Notes: generated by a model not told the origin, from the sequence alone. A stretch of 64,000 bases of DNA from Polytrichum commune (GCA_950295325.1 OX485803.1:3288001-3352000), one strand, 5' to 3'; shown: positions 22,401 through 35,069, counted from the stretch's first letter. Program-made: numbers and translations.

Positions 22401-25400
22401 TTCTACGGCAACTGTAACAGACAACTGATAGAGTACCTAATGCAAAGTTCAATAGAACACTGTTAAAAAGTGTGAATCTGCAATCTTCACAAACCCATTA
22501 TAATGACTAGTTAGAGATGCCAGATTTGATAATTTGAGCATTTAAGGGTTGACTGATCACGGTAATCGCCAATTGCACTCACCGTGCACAGTAGGGCTAA
22601 TGTCTCTTTCCAGGCCTTCAAAGGACGGGTCTCCACCAACCCCTGCAAGTCATTGTTGACCACTGCTGCAACAACCTGTAATCATGGTGCAGCCCACAAA
22701 AAAATATCAGGTTCTGGTTTCCAACTCTAGCAAACATACAATAGCCCAGATCTTTGATACATGCATGCATGAATTCCAGATAAGCAAATACGAAAAATCA
22801 GATGATACCTTCAGATATGGGCGATGTGTTCTCCGAAAATACTCCTGCTGTGTTTTCTCCCAGAGTGCTGTTCCACCAACTGCAGCCATAACAAGAGCAT
22901 CTGCCAATCGACCTGCAGCTAGGCAATGGTCAACAGCAACTTTAAAATCACCAGCCACTAAAGCCCGCTGAATTGCTTCTTCTGGTCCATTCTCCCCATC
23001 ATCCTTGGCCTCCAAACTTGCAGGCTCATCCACTGCAGCTTCAGCCTCTGCTTCTACTTCAACATCTCCTTCTGCACTTGTCTCCACAACTGGGTCTTTG
23101 GGCTCAGTAGGTGTTTGTGGAGTCTCTAGTTTGTCAAAGAAATCTTCACCATCATCTTCACCCCCTAAAATGGAATCATCTAGGGTAACAACAGGTGCTG
23201 CCTTTGGCTCTTCTACAGGACTAGTCTCCTGCACGCTCAAATTTGCTAACTCTTCAGTCACAACATTCTCTTCCTCTGGTATGTCCACATTTCCATTGTC
23301 TGCCACTTCAGCTGAAAAACCAAAGTGAGACAACAGTTGTCGTCGAGCCTCCTCGTCAAACATAATTTTAAGGAAACTCCAGGTTTCTCCCTCCTCTTCT
23401 GACCTGTATAACAGAAGCAATGTCAAAAGTAGGAAGTAGGATATACAAGAGAGCCTTCAAAATGGTCTACAACAAAGTCAAATTTACATCCAACCATAAC
23501 TAAACATCTCTAAAGCTCTAAAGCTCTAAAAAAGACCAAACTTCTTACCCTGCAGAAGAGGCCTTGGATTCACAAAAGCTCCGTAGGGCTGATCTATCAC
23601 CACCAGCAATAGCCTCTTCAAATTCAGTGGACCTTTTCACAAGGCCTTCCTCTGTAATTAAGTGATTGATACGAATCTGTTGGCCAGGTGCAAAGAAAGT
23701 ATTAATATTAAAGCTTCCAGAGAGGATAAAGCAACAAATGAAAATGACCATGTAATAAATTTCAGAATAACTGACCATGTGATGTATGACTGTGACAAAG
23801 ATATGTATCGTATTGTCAAATACCTCTGAAGCAGTTGCAGGTACTCCAGAAGGAGTTTTCTTTGGTGCAAATGACACAAGCTTTCCTCCAAAACCAAAAG
23901 TAACACCAACAGGTGTTTTCAACCACTTAGGAGCTTTCCTCAGAGCTGAATCACAAACATATATCAAATCAGAATCACAACAGCTACTATGTAACCACAC
24001 TAAGCTCATTCATAGAACAACATTGAGGTGCAGAAGAATTCAGTTGCTTCGCAGTATTATAGATGTACTTCGCAGTTCCCTTCCATGATGCCAACTATTT
24101 GCAACTGCAATTTAAAAACTTTAATCATCTGAAATTCGTAACCAATAAACTGCATGCACCTACCTGTGGAGTAGTCATTTCCCCCAACAGGTGCACCAAA
24201 ATAAGAATCATTTGAATACGAAGCCCGGCTGCATGCCTGCATAGTAAGAATAGTCAAGTGAGAACAGGGAGACAAATGACCAGCTACTCAATAAAGGCAT
24301 GGTGAACTCAAACTCCAATACCAGTCAAGAAAGCAAACCCACATTCTACGGCATTGTACCTCAATGTTATAAATTCCAATTTTGCCATCAAATGATGAGG
24401 TCGACAAAACACCAGGGGTGCAGGGCGACCATTGCACATCAAAGTCCCAGTTGCCACTCGCTGGTAGTTCACACAGGACCTGTAAGATATCAATATCAAT
24501 AAGAGCAGCCTCTACTTTATGTGTCTGGCAGACATCAGCGCTTTCAAGCTTTCATGCAAATCCCTCACAAGGCTGTTTTGCAGATCAAAGTAAAAATAAC
24601 TCTTTGGATAACAGTACAAATTTCTTGCATACAACACAGAAACAGCATAAGAATTGGCCACTTTAATGTTTGACAAGTGGGTGTGAGTTCTCAGGAGTTC
24701 ATCACAAACCTCTCCAGAACCAGTATCCCAGCAAAGCGTCCGGTTGTCCTTTGAACATGTCAATAGGAAAGAGCTGTCACAGGGACACCATGCCATTGCC
24801 AGCACCCCTGCACATAACTAGCAAACATTATTACCTTCACTCAACCTCACCAATCCAGGTGCTAATTTACGAATAACACAAAGAGAAAATCAATAAGACC
24901 AACATGCTAGCTCAATGAGAGGACATGCACCTTTAGTATGCCCTACAAGCTCCTTGATTGGAGAAACTGAGTTCCGCAAATCCCAAACCTGTAGAATTTC
25001 GAGTTCAGCGTTAGCTACTTTACAAAGATAACAGAATCCAATGCTTCTCATGGAACTGGAATTTTGGGAACCATGGGTTTCAAACCTGTAAAGAGGGTGA
25101 TCGATCGTCATCAGATGCTACAATCAATTGCGTAGCAACATCTGGATTCCACTGCAATGTGGAACATCGTCGTCGGCTGGTTGGGTCTGTGAAACTGCAT
25201 TACAATCCATTCAAGAAGTCGCTCAAAGGAAAAACAAGGACTAATTAAAACACAACCTGAACCATTCTTCACAAGCTCCAACTCATATAATGTGGAAGAG
25301 ATAAAAACTGCACCTTAGCACAGGCTTTGCTCGCCGCAAATCCCAGACCACTGTAGCCAACCCCAGCAGTCCAACAAACAAGCACTTTATAATTGGCCTC

Positions 25401-27555
25401 AGAAAAATGTATAACACTCAAAGGAAAATAAACTTTACCAATCAACCATCAAGCACAGAAATTTAAACTGTCTCCTTATTCCCAGGCTATCATTGAATCT
25501 GGGATGATATGTCAACTGACCAGAAGTTCCACTATATGATGTTGAGGCCACAATAGGCTGCACCTTCCGGTTCCAAGAGACATAGCTAATTTCACCTTGA
25601 CTGCCACCCTGAGAATAAAGAAAAACCATTAGCTACAGCTTCCATCACCCTCATTCCAGAAACAAAATGAGTGGGTTTTGCAAACACCTTCAGAGGCGGG
25701 AAGGTCGAAGCAATAGAAGGAGTAGTAAGGTCCCAAACAATCAATTCACCATCCTCGCCTCCAGAAGCAAGAATATTTGGACTTATTGTGCTGAATTCTA
25801 GTCCCCGCACCTGCCTCACACCCACACATTAGCTCCAGGCAATTTTGAAGAATGAGCCTTTATAAAAGCCTTACTATTTGCAAAGTAGAAATTCGTTGGA
25901 CGAGCTAGGTATGCTGCAAAACATTACAATAATAAGCAGGAGAAAGGGAGGAAGGGGAGGAGAGGGGACGGGAATACCATAGAGGGCTCTCTATTCCGAC
26001 ACAAAATAATTATTTCCCCTATTTTCCACGTGTCATGCTCACATTCACCACGACCCACTTGTATCCCACGTGGAAACTACATTCCGGCACATGTAAGATG
26101 AAATAGGGAGCCCTATATGGTAATGATGTAAACCTAACCTAACTTCGAAACCTTGTGTTGCATGATACATAAACCCAACAAACCGCTCCACTTTAGCCAT
26201 CTTACTTGATCCATGCCATCAGGAGCACGTTCAAATTATATATTCCAATTATAATTACAAAAACTTAAATTCCTAAACCCCCAAGACACTCTCGTGTACC
26301 TATGTCTTGCACGATACTCCAAAAGCTGATTTCATACTGCAATGCTCTCAGATGTTTTAAAATTTTCTCTCATTGCACTAACCTCAATTTTGAGTTTCTA
26401 TGTATGACTGGAATAAAACATATCTGCTGCAAGAGAGGATCCCGTTTCTCTGTTGCTAAGTTTAGAGTTCAAGCCCTTCACTTACATTGCCCTTGTGCGC
26501 CTGGGGGTTCTTGTACACGGCAGCTGCTTCGTGATCAGCGGCATCCTCACTGCCACAAAATCACTGAAGAATTACAAAACTGGCATATTATTACGAGCTG
26601 AGATCGTAACTAGCTGACCTAATGCATCATCCCTTCCTTATAAGACATCGACCTGGATTTTTTGATAAATCCACCGGACCAATATTCCAAACGCGGAGAA
26701 AAGGGAGGAGTTCCGAGGCGATTGCGCAATCTAGGGGGTTAAAGCTAATCCGAGGAACTTGTGAGGGTTCCAAAAATGCAACGAGCCATTGGCTAGGCCA
26801 CAAATCCACTAAAGAGCTACGAACCTATCATATTATTACCAGCTGAGATCATAACTAGCTGACCTAATGCACCTTCCTTTCGACATAAGGCATCGATCCG
26901 GGGATTTTGACATATCCACCCTACTAATACTATTCCAAAGGCCAAGAAGGGGGAGGAGGTCGGATGCCATTGCGCAATCTAGGAGCTAAAGCCAACCTGA
27001 GAAGCTTGTGAGGGTTCCAAAAATACAAGGAACCATGCCACAAACTCAATGAAGAGTTACAAACCTGGCATATTATTAAGAGCTGAGATCGTAACTAGCT
27101 GACCTATTGCACCATCCCTTCCACATGAGACATCGACCTGGAGATTTTGACATATACAACCTATAATATTATTCCAAAGGCCGAGAAGGGGGAGGAGACC
27201 CAAAGCGATTGCGCAATCTAGGTTAGAAGCCAATCAACCTGAGGAGTTTGTGAGGGTTCCAGAAATGCAAGGAGCCATCGGCCAGGCCACCCGCAATGAC
27301 ACCGAGAGGGAATTCCTCCTGCGTGCCAGGGAAGACACTGCTCCATGACAGACGATTAAAGCGCTCCGGGACAACGGCCGAGCTGAGCACGGGGATGTCC
27401 AGGTCGGAGCTTGCGAAGTCCAGCTTGAGCAACTCCAGGTGCGCTGACGAGCTGAAGCTTAGATCTATAGCGCCTGCCATCGTCCCTATGGCCATCACCT
27501 GTGCCATCGGCGCAAATGCCACCGTGGCCGATCTCTGTATCGTCTTCAACGCCAT
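19438..27555 (-). CDS. SEC31: Protein transport protein SEC31 (COPII outer coat), complete, 22 exons
   Basis: SEC31 pairs with SEC13 as the outer cage of COPII vesicles at ER exit sites and stimulates SAR1 GTP hydrolysis through its Pro-rich region. Exons (high to low): 27239-27555, 26486-26549, 25688-25810, 25521-25608, 25314-25350, 25086-25194, 24931-24988, 24710-24807, 24360-24479, 24164-24236, 23824-23945, 23549-23676, 22809-23403, 22583-22675, 22152-22337, 21828-22038, 21526-21656, 21252-21386, 20937-21098, 20420-20735, 19799-20037, 19438-19527. All phases join, giving 1164 residues and a TAA at 19438. Residues 1-340 are WD repeats ([46 protein letters not shown]). The acidic linker and alpha-solenoid follow to about 807 ([37 protein letters not shown]), then a Pro/Gln-rich stretch (808-1055), then the C-terminal helical domain ([17 protein letters not shown]). 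Length and order match plant SEC31. The exon 19 acceptor has a weak pyrimidine tract. Confidence 0.95.
25975..26122. mobile_element. Small MITE-like element in SEC31 intron 2 (148 bp)
   Basis: The left end is TACCATAGAGGGCTCTCTAT; the right end read on the minus strand is TACCATATAGGGCTCCCTAT. The inverted repeat covers about 21 bp with three mismatches. TA on both sides could be a two-base target duplication, as in Tc1/mariner (Stowaway-like) MITEs. It lies fully inside SEC31 intron 2 (25811-26485) away from the splice sites. Confidence 0.6.
26540..27290. repeat. Tandem duplication (about 240-245 bp unit) within SEC31 intron 1 including the exon 1 3' end
   Basis: The motif AGCTGAGATCGTAACTAGCT recurs at 26596, 26841 and 27081 (spacings 245 and 240). 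The exon 1 end, TTGTGAGGGTTCCARAAATG, recurs at about 26760, 27007 and 27247, of which only the last is the real exon. Each unit thus holds a decayed copy of the exon 1 3' end and the start of the intron. The copy near 27000 keeps the AG/GT donor; the copy near 26750 has lost it. The exon 2 acceptor (TGTGGCAG) lies at the edge of the same repeat pattern. Confidence 0.82.
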
Positions 27556-27691
27556 GGCGACTCTCTCTTCCTCTTCCGGCCTTCCACCAGCCGATCCAGT
27601 CCTCCCCTCGCCCTGTGCGATCCCAGCGTACAACCTGCGGGGCCCCAAACCCTTCCCAAACCCTGCAAACTCTTCCCTTCCTCTGGCCCCC

Positions 27692-27700
27692 AAACCCTAG
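27692..27700. promoter_or_regulatory. Telo-box upstream of SEC31
   Basis: AAACCCTAG occurs on the plus strand about 140 bp upstream of the SEC31 ATG, within a GC-richer probable 5' leader or promoter. Telo-boxes near the transcription start are common in plant housekeeping genes. The function here is inferred. Confidence 0.5.
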
Positions 27701-27849
27701 CGCCCGTCTCGTCCCGAGGTTGTTCCACAACTTGTTTGCTTGCCTTTGCGAGGCTCTCTCGTTCTACACACACGCGTTCGCGACGAGCTTGCCCTGAGCT
27801 GCGCTCGACCTGGCTGCCGGGCAAATGCCAAGCGACCTGGTCACCCCCT

Positions 27850-30010
27850 GGATTTTATGGATGAATGAGGCCTTGCTTCATCCTCCAACTTTCATCCATC
27901 TCCACTATTTCTAGGGTTCTTCACCACAATTGTGATTGTCACGTAGGACGGGGTATCATCGTGTGTGCCACTACGTTATAATAGTGGCGAAGGCCACAGC
28001 GGCACAGCCGGGTTGATGATGTTAACAAATTTATGCTTTGTTAGCTCAGCCTTGGATGAAACGGGCACGCTTCATCCGCCACTTTCATCCGCCCCCGCTC
28101 CTTCTAGGCTTGTTTAATACTCTTACCATCACTTTCATTACAGTTGTGACTGTCACGCAGGACATGGATTCAATCATATGTGCCACTATGTCGTTTTAGT
28201 TACAATGATGTGTGTAGCTTAAGGCCATGCCACACCGCCGGTTAAATTTTAACCAATTATGCTTGGGAGATATATTAACTTACCACTTTGGTCACCCTCT
28301 GGATGAATGCGGCCTTGCTCCATCCATTCATTTTCATCCACTTCCACTATTTGTAGGTTTGTTCTACACTTGACCACTTTCATCACTATTGTGATTGTCT
28401 TGCATGCTCGATGCAATCATGTGTGTTGTTACCTAATGTGTATATGATGTTGTGTGGCTAAGGTCTTGACCGCATTGTCTGCTAATTCTGATTAATGTTC
28501 AAGATTGTTAAGATGATGTGTTCGTTAGACACTTACCAGCATTCTTGCAATTGTCACTTAGGATTCAATCGTGTGTGCCTACGGCCATGACCACACCCCC
28601 AAGTGACTTTGATTATTGTTAGGAAGATATGTTAGTTCAACCCCTTAAATCTCTTGTTGCATCACGGGACACTGTGATCAGCATAAGACCAACGGGCTCA
28701 ATTTCACGCCAGTATTTAGATACGGGTGTAATTTTTCTTTCTTAGTTCAACCATACTTTCTCACCTCATGCGAATGTGTAATTGCTTCATCTACCCACTT
28801 TCATCCGCATCCACTATTTGTAGGTCAGTGCAACACTTGAACCACTTGAACTACAATTGAGATACAAGTGCAATAGGATGGATATGTCGCCGGGGCTCTA
28901 GCCACATCCGCCATCTAAGTTCAACGAATGCTAAGGGGACGTTAGGGCCACTTCACAAGCGAAACCGAGAGCCCATGACCATTACACTTCAAGCACTCTC
29001 ATTGGTGGAAAAGGCGGAGCCGGTCCAAGTTCGCTTCACACTACGCTTGAGGGACCAACAAAGTTTGTGAATGCAAGATGGATGTAAAGTCTACATGGCA
29101 TCAAATGGATCATGTTTCATGGTCACTTGGATTATTTTCAAGAACCGTCTCTTAGAGGTAGGTCCAACACAAAACCAGGAGACCATCGTGCTCCGAACAC
29201 TCACAACCGTTGATTAAATATATTTTATCATGTGTGAGGACCCGCATAATTAGAAATTCATTGAAATAGCATTTGGTTGAGGGTCCGGTCACATATGACT
29301 TCACAATACATTGAGGACCCGTGACCACACTACATGATTTTGGAGGCATGTTGGGACGGCCTTTGGACACTTTTCTTTTGGGCTCCCACAATTTCATGGT
29401 CACGGCTCTTGGCTCGTGTGTGAAGTGGCCCTTAGCTTAAATATAGTCGACCCCTGTAGTGCGAAGGGAGATATGTAACTGTACCACTTGGTCACTCGTA
29501 GGTTTATTCAACATTCTATCTCTTTCACCACAATTGTGATAGTCATGTAGTATTCGATCATGGGTGCCATAACCTAATGTGCATGCGACGGTGCATGGCT
29601 AAGGCCTTGGCCACATCATCATTTAACTTTGACTAGGGTATATTGGTGTTAGGGAGATATGTTATATGCATTTTTAGTAGTATTATAATGATTGTCACAT
29701 AGGATAGATTCAATCATGTGTGCCACTTGTGTGTATACAATGATGCGTGGCTAAGGTCCCAAACCACTTAGCTTTAACCATTGTTAAGGAGTGTCAAGAA
29801 GATATTTTAGCTCAACATATGGTCCCCCCTTAGATAAACGTGGTCTTGTTTCATGTACCCATTTTCATGTGTCTCCAAACTTGTACTAGTTCGTTTGTTG
29901 CTTTATTCATCATTTGACCACTTTCAACACTACACAGTGTGATTGAATGTCATGTATGAATCAAGCATATGTGACATTCACGTGGGGTGCAATGAGTGAC
30001 CAAGGCCCCA
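27850..30010. repeat. Degenerate tandem array upstream of SEC31, interrupted by a MITE
   Basis: A diverged unit recurs with the order: CTGGATGAATG...GGCCTTGCTTCATCC, TTTCATCC...CCACTATTTGTAGG, ACCACTTTCA, ATTGTGATTGTCA, GATTCAATCATGTGTGCCA, GTGGCTAAGGCC, AGATATGTTA. The ATTGTGATTGTC core is seen at about 27931, 28144, 28390, 28550, 29535, 29688 and 29938, with irregular spacing from deletions and a 487-bp Harbinger MITE at 28945-29431. No coding capacity is seen. Confidence 0.7.
28942..29434. mobile_element. Harbinger/Tourist-type MITE, 487 bp, TTA target duplication
   Basis: The element is 28945-29431, starting GGGCCACTTCACAAGCGA and ending with TCGTGTGTGAAGTGGCCC, with TTA on both flanks. 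It is inserted in the tandem array upstream of SEC31. The interior (GGTGGAAAAGGCGGAGCCGG) matches the element at 31632-32133 in opposite orientation. Confidence 0.82.
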
Positions 30011-31628
30011 TTATATTTAACTAATGTTAAGGAGTGGTAGGTCGACATGTATACCTAAGAATATTGATGTGACATTGATAATAAACTCAACCTCAACCTC
30101 AAAGTAAACCACCCTAATTAAGTTTAACTCCTCATGTCATGGACTCTTAACTACAAAGCTAGAAGTCAACATTGATTAGGTCATGAAAATCAGGTGAAAA
30201 TCATATTCCACATAGTTTCCGTGATGCATAGTTACTCCATGTGTATGCATCCTATTGGATGTGCATACGGGTGTTCGTTGTGTGTAATTTACAAGTAAGT
30301 ATACTTGTTGTTTTGTTTCATTCACCCAGTACACACCTCCCAACCCATAGTGGGCTATTTTGAACGTGTCTATAGATCTTTGTCTTTGTATGTATATCCT
30401 AATGAAAGTGTAGAGTTTGCTTCACTTTTATTTCATTGTATATCTCAAAGGTTGTGTGGTCAATGATGCAAATGTGTTCGTATTGATTGTATTTGAAAAG
30501 CATGAGAAATATTGAATTACCCCTAAAGCATTATAAAGTATATAGGGATAACAACTCAAGGTAAGTGTCCTACTTTGACCACTTATCCCAATAAGGGATT
30601 CACATGATTTGTCAATGAGAAATAAAACACGAACTTTGATAATGAATGAGATATTCATTTGAGGTCTAAAAATTTGCGTGGAAAATGGCCATGGCGTCCA
30701 TATGAGTTCGCTAATCCTCACACTAATCGTGTGTTTTGTATCCCAAGGGAGGTGGGTTGCAAAGCTAATAATGCATGTTTCAATGGGTCAACTTGCCTCA
30801 ATGACACATATATGTCAAGGAGTGTCAAACAACATTTAGTATCAATGTGTTACTTTGTAATTTTATTGTATTTTGAATAGTTCGAGACCTAGGTGCATCA
30901 CAAAGGGTTCACAAATACCCATGGAGCGTAAGTATTCTAGTCCAAGGGCATTCTAGGCAAGTCATTGTCAACACAATTATTAGTTCTCAATATATCCATA
31001 TTGACAAATGTAATATTTTGGTAGATTCTCATTTTTCCCTTTCAAAAATGATACTTTTTTACTACAAAAAGTTTGAGGATTTTTAATAAATTCTCAAATA
31101 ATACAAATAAAGTAGATATACCTCATTTTGTTAGCCATAAGCAGTTTTAAAGTAGACATACCCAGTTGTGTTAGTCATAATCAATTTTGCATGTGTAGTA
31201 CAAGTGTGAAACTATAGTGATTTTTCACAAGTTTGGAAATAGATATCACAACATAAAAAGAACTAAAAAATCAAATGGCAATGTATTTCCAAGCTTTGAA
31301 ATTGGAGTTTCAAAGGCAAGATTATCTCCCAACCCATATTCACAACATAGGTGTATGATAATTGGGAGACACAAAGTTTAATACAATCAATGGCCTTTTC
31401 AAGGACCCAAATCCTTGTCCTTTTAACTTACTTTTTCCATCACGCCAAATGTGATGGCAACATGTGTGAAATTTCACGGTTTTTTCCATCACATTAGAAA
31501 ATGATAGCTACATATGTAAAACTTCACGGCTTTATAGGACTTCATTATAAGATTGGGGGGGGGGCAAAGATGTATATGTCTACCATAGGCAAAACCGCCA
31601 TGGTTCTATTTTGATAGAAACAATGGTC
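30011..31628. other. Intergenic, no supported gene
   Basis: AT-rich DNA. Open frames near 30428-30880 on both strands are antisense to each other and show no domain. A run of G (about 11) lies near 31554-31564. No transposon termini are recognised. Confidence 0.35.
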
Positions 31629-32136
31629 TAAGGGCCACATCATAAATCAATCAAGAGCGTGACCATGAAATTGTGAGAGCCCAAAAGAAGTGTTCAAAGG
31701 CTCTCCCAAGACACTTCCAAATCATGCAGTGTGGTCACAGGCTCTGAAGTGCAGTGTAAGTGTGAAGTCGTATGTGATTGGCCCTTAACCAAAAGCTATT
31801 TCAATGAATTTCTATTCATGTGGGATCCTCACACATGATAGAATATATAAATTGACAGTTGTGAGATTTTGGAGTGCCATGGTCTCTTGGTTTCGTGTTA
31901 AGCCTACCTCCAAGAGGTGGATTATGAAAATATTCCAAGTGACCGTAAAACATTATCCATCTAATGTCATCTAGGAATCCATTTAGACTTTACATCCATC
32001 TAGCATTTACTTCACGTGTTGGTCTATCAAGGGTAGTGTGAAGCAAACTTGGACCGGCTCCGCCTTTTCCACCAATGAGAATGCTTGAAGTGCAATGGTC
32101 ACTGCCCCCTCGGTCTTGTGTGTGAAGTGGTCCTAA
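31629..32136. mobile_element. Harbinger/Tourist-type MITE, about 502 bp, TAA target duplication
   Basis: The element is 31632-32133, starting GGGCCACATCATAAATCA and ending CTTGTGTGTGAAGTGGTCC, flanked by TAA. It carries the reverse complement of the element at 28945-29431, for example CCGGCTCCGCCTTTTCCACC near 32060. Its diverged ends suggest an older insertion. Confidence 0.78.
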
Positions 32137-32791
32137 GTATGAATCTTAAGCTTGGTTGATTTTGATTTTATGTTTGCAAGTCCATTATAAAATATTACAG
32201 TGGAAATTTGACCACCCTACATCAATTTGGCATCTTTTGTTTTACATGGTCAACCTCCCTAATATCACGCATGTGGAAATCAAAGTGCACATGATATTAA
32301 GGAGGTATGCAATTTTAACATATATATGTCATCATAGAAAATTAGTGTAGTGTTTGACATTGTGGAATAGCACGAGGTCAACATTGCAATAATTACAAAT
32401 AATGATAATGACGAGAGTGCGTGGCTTGACTTATTTGGTGGGTTATTTTAATGTCAGAATTTGTGATATATTGGAGGGAAACTTTAGTTGAGACCATCCG
32501 TTCCCTAGGGTTTAAGGATACAAGAGAGGGAATGACATTAAGGAAGGTGATATTATGGACGCGAGGGTGTAAACTATACTTTAACATATTCAATTGGAAA
32601 TTGATACATAAATTATTTTCAACAACAATGATAATTTGAGTATCAATGATACATCCTATTCTAAGGATATATTTACTTCCATGTTTTGTAACTATTCATT
32701 AATGTGAACATTTTGAGAAGGCATCAACAACACTCATTAATTGGAAAGAGTTGTGTCACACATATCATCAAAGCATTCCAACACTCACAAC

Positions 32792-33275
32792 TTAGGGCCA
32801 CTTCACACTTTGGCCGAAGGTCGAGAGGCCGTCGATTTCCACCAATCAAGTTGCAAGAAGTCAAGAATTCAGCCTTTCGACCCTTCACACTAGAAGCCAA
32901 AGTCCAAAGGCCATTGCTCTCTAAAATGCCTACATGGCAATACTCTTCGACCAAGGTAATGGACTCTCAAAGGAAGTTTGAGTCGGACATGAATGTAAAC
33001 CCAAACTATGGCTGAGAGGCCATCGATTTTTTTTCATTAAAAAAGAAGAAGAAGAAGCAAGATCTTGGCCATAAGATTGGAGGGGTTAGTTTGAACAAGA
33101 AATAAAGTGGGATACTTCTTATTCCTTTGGACTTTGGGCTTGGCCTTTGGAGGCTTCACACTATGCCCGGCCGAAGGCTCTATTTTCAACCCATTTCTTT
33201 GGACTCTCAACAAAGTTTGGCCATTCAATCCCACAGCCTCTCGACTTGGACGGCCATAGTGTGAAGCAGCCCTTA
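32792..33275. mobile_element. Harbinger/Tourist-type MITE, 478 bp, TTA target duplication
   Basis: The element is 32795-33272, starting GGGCCACTTCACACTTTGGC and ending CATAGTGTGAAGCAGCCC, with TTA on both flanks. The same subfamily as 18111-18658, inverted. It holds an internal GGAGGCTTCACACTATGCCC motif and a short GAA repeat. Confidence 0.82.
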
Positions 33276-33543
33276 ATGTGGTTTCCCACACATTGTACCA
33301 AGGCAATCTAGCCCTTGAATTGCTACACTTCAACATCAATGGATCTCCCATGTTCACTAAATATAGATCACTCTAAATACCCAAATCCACTAAAGATCTG
33401 GGAAGAGGTGCAATTACATTATCTGCCTCGAACCAGATGCAACATAACCTAGAAGTCAGCAAAAATGGATACAACGACATACTTAGGATTCTGTAAAATG
33501 CCAAGATTATATCTCAGCGAAGCCCTCACAGGGTAAGCTACAG

Positions 33544-33627
33544 TGTCAGCAGTGGGGTTCGAACCCACGCCCCCTTACGAAGACCAGAACTTGAGTCTGG
33601 CGCCTTAGACCACTCGGCCATGCTGAC
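33544..33627 (-). tRNA. tRNA-Leu (CAA anticodon), intronless
   Basis: Read on the minus strand, 84 nt fold as a class II tRNA. The acceptor GTCAGCA pairs perfectly with TGCTGAC. The A-box is TGGCCGAGTGGTC, the anticodon stem CCAGA/TCTGG closes the loop CTCAAGT (anticodon CAA), a long variable arm follows, and the B-box is GGTTCGAACCC. The discriminator base is A, as leucine identity requires. CAA lies 3-5 bases before the gene, a common plant tRNA upstream motif. The first T run of at least four downstream lies about 45 bp away. CCA is not encoded, as normal for nuclear genes. Confidence 0.93.
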
Positions 33628-33889
33628 GATTGGTGACAAATCACCGAAATCATCTGTAACTATTCAAAAACTACATAACTGGGTCAATCGGTGTGCGAGG
33701 AGCAATACTTTTATAGATTCTCTTTGCCGCCACTCCATTTGAAATCTGGACATGAGCTCCGACGTTTGCCACAAATCATCCAACAGATCGGGCCGCCAAA
33801 GTAAAATGCAGCATCTTGTGTTCATCATCGGCGGCATGTTGACAGCGTTGCAAATCATGAGCCATTTAGAGATTGTTGGAAATAGGAGG

Positions 33890-34890
33890 CGAAGAAGGGA
33901 GTATATAAGTAATATTGACTAGGTTGGCGTTTGAGTGATGTCTATGCTCGGACGTTGGCGAAGTAGATATCGAGCTAGGGTTTGGCAGACAGGGATTGGT
34001 GTTTTTTTGCGGCAGTGTGCAGATCACGGACCATTGACAGGTTGGTTGTTGCAAAGAGAAGGAGAATTAGGAATGTGTAAGTGGTGAGTGGGCCATTTGA
34101 GTGATGTCTCTGCTGTGACGATTGGTCGAGTTGAAGTCGACCTAGGGTTTAGCAGACGGGGGGAGGTGCTGGCGGGTTTCGATTGGTGTGTCTTGCGATT
34201 GTGTTCAAATCACGAAGCATTGAAAGGTTTCTTTTTGTAAAATTTTAGGAGAAACTAGGAATGTGTGCTAGGAATGGGTGGGTGAGAGATGTCTCCGCTC
34301 GAATGATTGGCGGAGTGGATGTCGCACTAGGGTTTGGCAGACACGGGGGGGGGGGAGATCTGAGGCGAGTTTCGATGGCGTGTTTTGCGATTGTGTGCAT
34401 CTCACGAGCCACTGACAGGTCGCTTGTTGCAAATTTTAGGAGAATTATGAATGTGGAAGTGGTGAGTGGGTCATGTGAGTAACGTCTCTGCTGAGATGAT
34501 CGCTGAAGTTGATATCGAGCTAGGGTTTGGCATATACAGGAGGAGGTGTAGGCGGGGTTTCAATTGGTGTGTATTGGGAAAGTGTGCAAATCACGAACCA
34601 TTCACAGGCTGCTTATTGCGACTAGGAGATATAGGAGTACGTAAGTGGAGAGTGGGTCATTTGAGTGATGTCTGTGCTGGGATGATTGGTGGAGCTTATA
34701 CGGAGTTAGGGTTTTGTAGGAGAATCGCATTATTGGTGGCGACAGTGCTGGAAAATTCAGATAGTGATTGTAATTATGAACCACTGAGATGTTGAAGGTA
34801 GCAGGAGGATTTTGGACTTTACAAGTGAGTGGGAGACTTATCAGTGGTGGTCTCGGGTGATGCGGATGTTGAGCTAGGATTTGGGTAGGG
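33890..34890. repeat. Six-copy tandem array (about 165-195 bp unit) directly upstream of the FHA-BRCT-RING-PHD gene; each unit has a telo-box-like core
   Basis: The motif TTGAGTGATGTCTCTGCTG recurs in varied form at about 33931, 34098, 34282, 34476, 34661 and 34841. It is followed in each unit by GATGATTGG, then a telo-box-like core (CTAGGGTTT or close) at 33975, 34142, 34327, 34520, 34706 and 34874, then a stretch containing TGTGCAAATCACGAACCATT. The array ends about 180 bp before the ATG at 35070, so it covers the probable promoter or 5' leader of the plus-strand gene. Confidence 0.82.
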
Positions 34891-35069
34891 AGGTAGGTCC
34901 ACGTGCAATTTTTAATTTTTGTTTTTGGATTTAGTGTGAATCGGATGCAGGAGAGGAGCTTGAGGGAAGAGGATTTATGTGCTCTGGAGCTGGATAGGGG
35001 AAAAGGAAAAGGACCGGCAGTGTTGAGGAGGCAGATTTTTGCAGAGATTTTAACTTTGTAGCACTCTCC

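Noticed and set aside
23005-23328. Ser-rich 107-codon frame on the plus strand
   Set aside because: Antisense shadow of the acidic SEC31 exon 13.
27296-27824. Open frames of 92-134 codons on both strands at the SEC31 start
   Set aside because: Shadows of SEC31 exon 1 and its GC-rich leader. The true frame is fixed by the WD-repeat sequence and splice phase.
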